A DNA stretch of 64,000 bases, taken from the NCBI GenBank assembly GCA_965221865.1, contig OZ244918.1, positions 372,001-436,000 of the forward strand, in the 5' to 3' direction. Below, in pieces: positions 57,076 through 64,000 of this stretch; position 1 is the first letter of the stretch, and each line of letters begins with the position of its first letter. A model generated the notes under the pieces. The model was given only the letters and a program-made list of their open reading frames with translations. It was not told the DNA's origin and ran no database searches. The stretch is from Poriferisocius sp965221865 (lineage in GTDB: Bacteria; Actinomycetota; Acidimicrobiia; Acidimicrobiales; Bin134). Position numbers and translations under genes: made by a program.

Positions 57076-60000
57076 TTAGCTGGGTTCGGTGAGTTGTAAA
57101 GTTTTTGTTCCTATGATTGTGCCAACCATTTTCGTGTTAGTTAGTGCTGGTCCTGTTGCTGTGATTTCACCAATTGATATTGTTATGTTTTCGTTTTCTG
57201 TGTCTTTGTCGGTTGGTGCGGTGACTTCTACTAGCGCCCAGCCTTTCACAGGGCCAACAAATGTGAGTAGCCCTGTTGTTGACACGGTTACATTAGCTGG
57301 CGAATCTGAGGTTTTTGTTAACATGAAATCAGTGCCTGCGGTGCCGCCTGTAAAGTTTAGCTGCACGGTCACTTTTTCACCGTCTAGTAAGGCTAAATCA
57401 ACTCCCACCGCTATCACCGCTTTGTCGGCTGTGTTATTTTCTGTTGCTACCCCATCGCGTACCCTCACCAACACTTGCTCGCGTGTGATACCTGACACAG
57501 TCACTGGTTGTGAATGAACAGTCTCTTTGTGTTTAGCAAAATCAGTGTAAGACACTTGCAACCGCAGCAATCGTCCAGCATCAACAGTAGCAACCTGATA
57601 TGTAGCTGTACCGCTTCCAGTGCCTGTTGCGGTCACCCAATTCGCACCGTTATCAGTTGATGTTTGCCACAAAAACGTTAAACCAGTCGTATCAGTTTCC
57701 TGCACATTCGGATCACCATCAGGGTCACCATCCAAACTGCCAAAACTCATTGTAGTACGCCCTGCTAACGCGAACCCGTTCACCATCACCTTAGCACCAC
57801 CTTCATTCACATTAGTCACATTCACTGCCACCGGCTGAGACACAGCGACCTGTGTGGAACTATCAGGCCCAGCCGATGAAGCCACTACAACCAACCTAAC
57901 TTGCCTATGCGAATACAAAGCTTCATAATCTAAACCAGAACCAGTGTAAGAAATCTGCCCAGAAGACGCATTAATACTAAAATCTGACGGTGAGGGTGAG
58001 TCTGCAAGCGAATATGTAACACTATCACCATCAACATCAACAGCAGTCACAGGTGACCCCACCGGAATAGGTGTTGTTGAACCGTCACTGTTTTCAGCAA
58101 TCATCAAATCAGACGGCAGCTTATTAAACACTGCCACAGAACCATCACGATTATCATCAGTCACAGTCACCGACACAGCAGGCACAGCCACTTTATCATA
58201 AGTAAAAGCAACGTTTTCATCAAAAGCCCCCACATCAAAAGCCACCACATCAAACACAAGCTGCCCAGTCCGCCCACTCTGATTCACCTTACTATCATCC
58301 ACACCTCGCACATACACAGTTTGCGGTGTACCCCAATTATTATCACCAAACACTAACTGAGTAGAAAAACCAAACGGCCCCCCCGCCTGATGACTTACCC
58401 GCAAAACCGACTTATCACTCACAGTAACATTCACACCCACACACAGATCAGCAAACACCTCCACACACCGCACCGCAGCACCCAACACCACAGTAAAACT
58501 ATCCGTATCAGAACCATCCTCTTTCACAGACAACGCACTAACACCCGAAACAATCACACCCGCAGTACTACCAGGATCAACAATCCTCACCACAACCGCA
58601 GTATCAATGCCTGAAGCACCACCGTCTAGGTTCGTACCCGAATTCGCGTTGAGTGTGCCGAGGTTGATATCAACCGTTTCACCTTCTGACTCAACATTGT
58701 CATCAGTGGTAGCTGACAACGTGATCGTCACCGTCTTAGCCGCGGTAGCACTACCCGTGAACGTCACAGTAGCGGTACCGCTGTTGAGGTTCGCGCACGT
58801 CACACCCATAGGCAACGGACTCTCACACGCCAACATGTAATCAGTACCCCGAGTCGCTACGCCAGTACCAGATGCAAACGTGAGCGGCACCGCCAACACC
58901 TCACCGCTCACCAGCGCACGACCCAACGTCAGCGTGTAATCAAGTGTGCCACTTTCAGAGAGGGTAGCACCAGCGTCACGAGCCAACGTAACAGTAGTCG
59001 CGTCGTTGTCAGTTACGTTCACCGACGCAGCATTAGCACTACTACTTACTGTGTAACCGGTGCCTGTTTGCACGGTGGCAGTAACCGTGCCGTTAGGCTC
59101 ATCGGTGCTATCAACTGTGGTGTTAACGGTGAGCTTGGCTGTAGTCTGGTTAGCGTTAATAGTAACCGTCTGGTTGCTTTCATCTGCGGTAGTCACATAA
59201 TCCGCGCCGTTAGAGGCATCAGCCACCGCTACTGTCACAACAAGATTGCTTGTCGGCGCGGGATCAGCAGTAACCGTAAACGTAGCTGCCGTGCCTTCGG
59301 TGACCGGTGACGTGTCCGCAGCAATCGAAATCACCGGGTCGGCCGAGCTCACATCATCATCAGTTACAGTCAACGTTAACGATGTGCCGCTAGTAGTGAA
59401 CCCGGGTGGGGCTGCGCCCGGGGTTACGGTTAGTGTTTCAGCAGATTCCGTGGTTTGGTCTTCAACCGTTGAAACCGTGACCGTAGCTGAGGATTGACCG
59501 AACGGAACAGTCACCGACGCTGGCAGCGGATCAAACTCAGCCGCACTGCTACCAGTACCATGCGTGTAAGTGAGCGGTATCGTAACCGGACCGGTCACCC
59601 CGTCAGGCAACGCTACTTTGAACGTGTAGTCATCACCTTCGGTGACACTGGCGGTGCTTAGCGCTTTGTCATCAGTGTCAGTAAAAGAAACCTGCCATGC
59701 AGTGGCATCATCATCGGTGATCAACACCCGCGTAGTAGCATCATCACGCGTAGCGGGGTCTTCATCGTCGTAAGGAACTAAAAGAAGACCTTGCGACTCA
59801 ACCCACCCAAGAGCATCAGGTTCGAAAGTAACTTCTACTTGCTCATGATCAGCATCATCTTCAACATGTTGGGGAGAAGTTCCCGCTTCTTGAGCGGTAG
59901 ACGTAAACGTCAACGTCGCCCGCTGAACAGTATCAGTATCTGAACCCCTAAACTTCAGCTCATAACCATCGTCACGTATTCCTGAGGTCACGCCTTCACC

Positions 60001-63000
60001 CGAAACCGCTACCCTGAAATACAACATAACATCATTAGTCCCCTTTGGACCCACCAATAAGGCACCACTCGGGAACGTTTCCTTGTCATCAAAGTTCACT
60101 ACAACCGTCGCCAACTCGCCAGCAGCCAGCGCACGCGACAACTCAACAACCACATTTGTTTGACTATTATCCCCACTACTAATACTGCCATCAATCACAC
60201 CACCACCACGCAAACGCACCGAGATTTCTTCATTATTGGCTGGATCATCCAACGTCAACGAAACCGAACCAGAACCAGTCACAGCCTCAGCAAAACCTGT
60301 CGCAGTTAACTTTGGAGAACCAGAAACAGACGTAGCCGGCACACTTACCACCAACGTCTCATCAACCTCATTACTATCTTCTTTATACGTAACAAAAACA
60401 AAAGCCAACTGTGACGCTGAAACCCCACCAGTGAACATCACAAAAGACTCATCAGCATCCGAAAAATCACCAAACGTCACACCAGGCAACTGTGAGGCCA
60501 TCACAGTAAACGACTCACCAAGCGTCGCACCAGAAAACACTACCGGCACCTTCAACGACTCACCAGACACCAACGCGCGGCTCAAAGCAAAATTCAATAC
60601 TGTACTGTTCAGCCTACCCTGAGTATGCCTCAACACATTTAACGCACCTTCCGGCGACAACAACGTCACCGTCGTAGCATCATCATCAGTAATACGAATA
60701 CTCGTGCCAGTAAAAGTGAGACTGCCAGAAGTACCGCTAATCGACAAAAACTCTTCAGGTTCATCGGTACTATCATCATCCGGTGTCAACGTGAACATCA
60801 CCGACCCCGACGCTGCGCCCGCAGCAATAGTGATCGTCTGATCTGCCACTGTTGTGTAATCAGTGCCCTCGGTAGCGGTGTCGCTGCTAGCGCCAACTGT
60901 TACTGTCACGGTCTGGGTTGTGGCGAAACGGGTGTTGCCGTTTATCGTAGCGGTTACCCGCACTGTTTTAGCGCCACCACCTTCGCTAATCGCACCCTGA
61001 ACGCCGTTAGCGCTAGTATCAGCATCAACCGACAGCGTGATTGCTGTTGGGGCGTCATCATTATCTGTAATCGTTACTTCTGCGCTTGATGGAGTACCAG
61101 CACGGTAGCCATCAGGCAACGTACCGAACCCTAACGTGAGCGTCTCTGCGTTTTCATCAATATTGTCGTCGGTAGCAGTGAACGTGAGCGTGCCTGCGGT
61201 GTTGCCTGCTGTGATGGTGATATCGCCGTCGTTTGACAACGTGAAATCATTAGCAACCGCACTACCATTCAAGGTAGCACGCACCGGAATCGTCACACCA
61301 CCCGACGGTGCAGCCGATTCTAGTGTTGCTGTTACTGTGAGCGTGCCGCCCTCAGTTACGCTGCCACTGTTGTTCACGGTTAACGTGACTGGCACATCAT
61401 CAGCAGCGGGATCGTTGATTGTCACCGCAGCAGCTCTGTCACGACCCCGAGCGCCACCGCCAAGGTTCGTACCCGAACTCGCGTTCAACGTGCCCAAACC
61501 AACATCAACCGTTTCACCACTCGGCTCAGCAGTGCTATCAGTAGCGGTCGTTAGTGTGATTGTCACCGACCTCGCCGCGCTGTCGCTACCAGTGAACGTG
61601 ACCGTCGCGGCACCAACGTTGAGATTCGCGCATGTCACACCGGTAGCTGACGCGCACGCCAAAGTGTAATCGGTGTTGCGGGTAGCGGTACCGGTGCCAC
61701 GGCTAAAGGTGAGCGGTACCGCCAGTGTCTCATCTGTCACTAACGCTCGGCTTAATGTGAGCGTGTACACCAGCGAAGAACCCTCAACAAGCGTGCTGCC
61801 AGCAGCCCGGCTGAGCGTAACCACAGTAGGCAGATTGTCGATAACTTTCACTGAGGCTGTGTTAGCGGAACTATCAACCGTGTAACCAGCACGGGTTTGC
61901 AACGTTACTGTTACTGTGCCGTTAGGTTCATCGATACGATCACCCAACGTATCCAAACGGTACGTCCCAGTACCGTCGGTGCCGACCACAACGAGTTTGT
62001 TACCACCCTCACTAGCTGCCGGTAGATAATCGCCGCCACCCGTCGCGTCAGCCACAGACACATACACACGCAATACAGAGGTTGGCGCCGGCTTTGCGGT
62101 GATCGTAAACGTCGCTGTGCCACCCTCAACTACCGACGAGCTGTCTGCGGTGATCGACAACTCTGGCACAACAACCTTGTCCCTGATCGTCACCGCCCCA
62201 GCCCTATCACGACCCCGAGCGCCACCATCAAGATTCGTACCCGAACTGCTGTTTAGCGTGCCCAAACCGATATCAACTGTTTCACCGCCAGTTTCAAGAG
62301 TAGTGTCAGCGGTAGCGGTCAACGTGAGCGTCACCTCTTTCGCAGCGCTGTCGCTGCCTGTGAATGTCACCGACGGTTGGCGAGTGCCAAGATCCGCGCA
62401 CGTCACACCCGAAGGTAACGGATTCTCGCACGCTAACGTGTAATCATTAAGCCTGCTAGTACCCGAAGTTCGTAACGGCACCATCAACGACTCATTAGTC
62501 ACCAAAGCTCGACCCAACGTCAACGTATAATCCAACGAAGAACCCTCAACGAGTGAGGTTCCCGCTTCACGCGTTAACGACACCCGAGTGGGGTCACTAT
62601 CAACCAGCCTGATAGTCGCACCGGTGAACGTCAGGTTACCAACCGGCTCACCGATAACACTAATTAACTCGGCTGGTTCGTCGTTAGCGTCTTTTTTAGG
62701 TACTACAACAAACGTAACCGAACCCGACAGCGACCCAGCAGTAATAGTGATCTTCTGATCCGCCACACGCTCATAATCAGTACCCTCAGTGGCGCTATCT
62801 GAGCTAGCACCCACCGTTACCGTCACCGTCAGATCCCTATCTAAACGTATCGAATCGTCGATTGTGGCAGTCACCTGCACCGTTTTCGCACCAGCACCCT
62901 CAGGTATTGACCCCTCCTGCACATCCTTCGTGCTAGTGTCAGCGTCAACACTCAGTGTGATCGCAGACGGTGCAGTGTCGGTAATAGTTACCACCCTGGT

Positions 63001-64000
63001 ACCTGAACCTGTCACACCACCAGTCACATTAGTCGGCCGCGAATCATTATTCAGCTCACTGCCATCCAACCTCACCTCCACCCGCTCATCGTTAGGATCA
63101 GCATCGATCACCGATGCTGCTGGGGTGAACGTCAACGTCGCTCTCTGCGCACCCTTACCAGACAACGTCACTATCAGCCTCACCTGATTCCCGTACCTAC
63201 TCGCCCGCACAAACGGATCCACATCAACAGTGGTGCCAGTACCAGTCACAGCCCAGTCAAGCATCGCTGTTTGCGGCAGCAAATCAGGCAAAAACCGTCT
63301 ACCAGTAACCAACGGCGCACCAGTCGGACTCACTACCAACAACGGCACCTGCACCACCTCATTTGCCACCAACGCTCGACCCAACGACACCGACACCGCA
63401 GCAGACGTAGATGCATCACCCTCAGTAACAGTGCCACCACCAGACACAGTCACCGTAGTGGCGTCATCATCGATCACCCTCACCGACAGCACCCGCGCCG
63501 CCACACCACTCGCATACACCGGAGACGTGCCACCAGAAGACGACACAGCATGCGTCACATTTACCAACCGATCAGCAGCATCACCCGCGCTGTTCACACC
63601 CGTAACCGTCACCTGTTTCGCAGTCGACCAATCAGACGCATCAAACGTCAACGAGCTACCGGTAGTCACCGTCAACGCGGAAGTTGTACCAGACGACACT
63701 GCTACCGTAACCGTTTCATTTGCCACCGGTGCCACCGCTAAGCGCACATCATAGGTTAACGTGCCCCCGTTCTCAGCCACTTCAGCGTCCCCGCTTAATG
63801 TGAGACGCACACCAATATCATCATCAACCAACAACACCTGCTGCGAGGTAGCTAACGTGCTACCACCACTACGAATACCTGCACATGTGCCTGAACAAGC
63901 GCCGCCAGCCAAACCAACCGACCGCATAAACCCATCACCAGCCTTCGGGGTAGCAACATCAGAACGATCTGCAATGCTCAGCGTTAACTGTTCACTTATA
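57076..64000 (-). CDS. Giant Calx-beta/cadherin-like surface protein, 5' end outside the window
   Basis: At least 2307 residues. The frame is open from the ATG at 63927 up to the window edge (codons read SEQLTLSIADRSDVATPKAG, then DGF), so the true start lies beyond. It contains about 14 Calx-beta-type repeats, each opening with a TEG or VEG turn and closing with an Asp-rich strand such as VTVTDDD or ITDND (for example TVTEGDASTSAAVSVSL, SLVEGSSLDYTLTLGRALV, SPVTEGTAATFTVTADPAP), then a cadherin-like domain near the C-terminus (LMIAENSDGSTTPIPVGSPV, SPSDFSINASSGQISYTG). The chain ends LTEPS with no anchor. It is probably a calcium-rigidified adhesin or matrix protein; secretion is inferred since the signal peptide is not seen. 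Confidence 0.9.
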   Translation of the reverse strand, partial: ISEQLTLSIADRSDVATPKAGDGFMRSVGLAGGACSGTCAGIRSGGSTLATSQQVLLVDDDIGVRLTLSGDAEVAENGGTLTYDVRLAVAPVANETVTVAVSSGTTSALTVTTGSSLTFDASDWSTAKQVTVTGVNSAGDAADRLVNVTHAVSSSGGTSPVYASGVAARVLSVRVIDDDATTVTVSGGGTVTEGDASTSAAVSVSLGRALVANEVVQVPLLVVSPTGAPLVTGRRFLPDLLPQTAMLDWAVTGTGTTVDVDPFVRASRYGNQVRLIVTLSGKGAQRATLTFTPAASVIDADPNDERVEVRLDGSELNNDSRPTNVTGGVTGSGTRVVTITDTAPSAITLSVDADTSTKDVQEGSIPEGAGAKTVQVTATIDDSIRLDRDLTVTVTVGASSDSATEGTDYERVADQKITITAGSLSGSVTFVVVPKKDANDEPAELISVIGEPVGNLTFTGATIRLVDSDPTRVSLTREAGTSLVEGSSLDYTLTLGRALVTNESLMVPLRTSGTSRLNDYTLACENPLPSGVTCADLGTRQPSVTFTGSDSAAKEVTLTLTATADTTLETGGETVDIGLGTLNSSSGTNLDGGARGRDRAGAVTIRDKVVVPELSITADSSSVVEGGTATFTITAKPAPTSVLRVYVSVADATGGGDYLPAASEGGNKLVVVGTDGTGTYRLDTLGDRIDEPNGTVTVTLQTRAGYTVDSSANTASVKVIDNLPTVVTLSRAAGSTLVEGSSLVYTLTLSRALVTDETLAVPLTFSRGTGTATRNTDYTLACASATGVTCANLNVGAATVTFTGSDSAARSVTITLTTATDSTAEPSGETVDVGLGTLNASSGTNLGGGARGRDRAAAVTINDPAADDVPVTLTVNNSGSVTEGGTLTVTATLESAAPSGGVTIPVRATLNGSAVANDFTLSNDGDITITAGNTAGTLTFTATDDNIDENAETLTLGFGTLPDGYRAGTPSSAEVTITDNDDAPTAITLSVDADTSANGVQGAISEGGGAKTVRVTATINGNTRFATTQTVTVTVGASSDTATEGTDYTTVADQTITIAAGAASGSVMFTLTPDDDSTDEPEEFLSISGTSGSLTFTGTSIRITDDDATTVTLLSPEGALNVLRHTQGRLNSTVLNFALSRALVSGESLKVPVVFSGATLGESFTVMASQLPGVTFGDFSDADESFVMFTGGVSASQLAFVFVTYKEDSNEVDETLVVSVPATSVSGSPKLTATGFAEAVTGSGSVSLTLDDPANNEEISVRLRGGGVIDGSISSGDNSQTNVVVELSRALAAGELATVVVNFDDKETFPSGALLVGPKGTNDVMLYFRVAVSGEGVTSGIRDDGYELKFRGSDTDTVQRATLTFTSTAQEAGTSPQHVEDDADHEQVEVTFEPDALGWVESQGLLLVPYDDEDPATRDDATTRVLITDDDATAWQVSFTDTDDKALSTASVTEGDDYTFKVALPDGVTGPVTIPLTYTHGTGSSAAEFDPLPASVTVPFGQSSATVTVSTVEDQTTESAETLTVTPGAAPPGFTTSGTSLTLTVTDDDVSSADPVISIAADTSPVTEGTAATFTVTADPAPTSNLVVTVAVADASNGADYVTTADESNQTVTINANQTTAKLTVNTTVDSTDEPNGTVTATVQTGTGYTVSSSANAASVNVTDNDATTVTLARDAGATLSESGTLDYTLTLGRALVSGEVLAVPLTFASGTGVATRGTDYMLACESPLPMGVTCANLNSGTATVTFTGSATAAKTVTITLSATTDDNVESEGETVDINLGTLNANSGTNLDGGASGIDTAVVVRIVDPGSTAGVIVSGVSALSVKEDGSDTDSFTVVLGAAVRCVEVFADLCVGVNVTVSDKSVLRVSHQAGGPFGFSTQLVFGDNNWGTPQTVYVRGVDDSKVNQSGRTGQLVFDVVAFDVGAFDENVAFTYDKVAVPAVSVTVTDDNRDGSVAVFNKLPSDLMIAENSDGSTTPIPVGSPVTAVDVDGDSVTYSLADSPSPSDFSINASSGQISYTGSGLDYEALYSHRQVRLVVVASSAGPDSSTQVAVSQPVAVNVTNVNEGGAKVMVNGFALAGRTTMSFGSLDGDPDGDPNVQETDTTGLTFLWQTSTDNGANWVTATGTGSGTATYQVATVDAGRLLRLQVSYTDFAKHKETVHSQPVTVSGITREQVLVRVRDGVATENNTADKAVIAVGVDLALLDGEKVTVQLNFTGGTAGTDFMLTKTSDSPANVTVSTTGLLTFVGPVKGWALVEVTAPTDKDTENENITISIGEITATGPALTNTKMVGTIIGTKTLQLTEPS

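Noticed and set aside
57089..63754. Many plus-strand open frames opposite the giant surface gene
   Set aside because: They mirror the Val/Thr-rich codons of the real gene, lack start signals and show no family similarity.
1..64000. tRNA, rRNA, tmRNA, insertion sequences or prophage genes
   Set aside because: Intergenic stretches were read for T-loop motifs and transposase or phage proteins; none was found.

Overview
The window looks like a chromosomal segment of an actinomycete-type bacterium, most likely a moderately low-G+C member of the class Acidimicrobiia. The class assignment is inference from gene content. Supporting signs are the actinobacterial order comM-dprA-xerC-M23-rpsB, the block tlyA-nadK-recN-pyrG-nudix-xerD, DUF501 beside Ppx/GppA, an F420-type luciferase-like oxidoreductase, LAxTG surface proteins, a class-I-type CO-dehydrogenase-like cox cluster and frequent GTG/TTG starts with ATGA/GTGA overlaps. 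No tRNA, rRNA or CRISPR array was seen.

Layout. 1-5.3 kb: the start of rpsB (cut by the left edge), a degenerate LytM protein, xerC, dprA, comM and a lipoprotein cytochrome c, all on the minus strand. 5.3-9.1 kb: an accessory stretch with a membrane protein, a PIN toxin paired with an unusually large putative antitoxin, then two more toxin-antitoxin loci whose PIN toxins are both truncated, with a dense set of direct repeats and a perfect palindrome between them. 9.1-13.4 kb: two tandem lipoprotein polysaccharide deacetylases, one fused to a class A beta-lactamase-like domain, and a PlsC acyltransferase. 13.5-20.3 kb (plus strand): cysS, an S9 peptidase, a 2-methylfumaryl-CoA isomerase-like CoA transferase and two secreted proteins with LAxTG sorting signals, each followed by a related strong hairpin.

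20.4-34.9 kb (minus strand): UspA, an S1 protease, an acyl-CoA dehydrogenase, methylmalonyl-CoA epimerase, GNAT, Ppx/GppA, DUF501, then a long overlapping cox-type cluster (coxS, coxM, coxD, coxE, two XdhC-family proteins, DUF3179, MocA-like, coxG) that has no large catalytic subunit. Upstream lies a three-gene SnoaL/F420-oxidoreductase/VOC operon. 35-38.3 kb (plus strand): a short UvrD-family helicase and a two-gene cassette of an isochorismatase-like hydrolase and an unrecognised membrane-anchored protein, the best candidate here for an undescribed system. 38.3-52.1 kb (minus strand): a housekeeping block (antiporter-Usp, xth, xerD, nudix, pyrG, recN, nadK, tlyA, korB, korA, class I fructose-bisphosphate aldolase).

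52.3-64 kb: a G+C-rich AAA/DUF4143 ATPase split by an in-frame stop, a 989-residue secreted repeat/Calx-beta protein, a decayed duplicate fragment of it, and a giant Calx-beta/cadherin-like surface protein that runs off the right edge. In overview, the window joins conserved DNA processing, nucleotide and central-carbon genes with a trace-gas or purine/aldehyde oxidation cluster and a large investment in cell-surface proteins.
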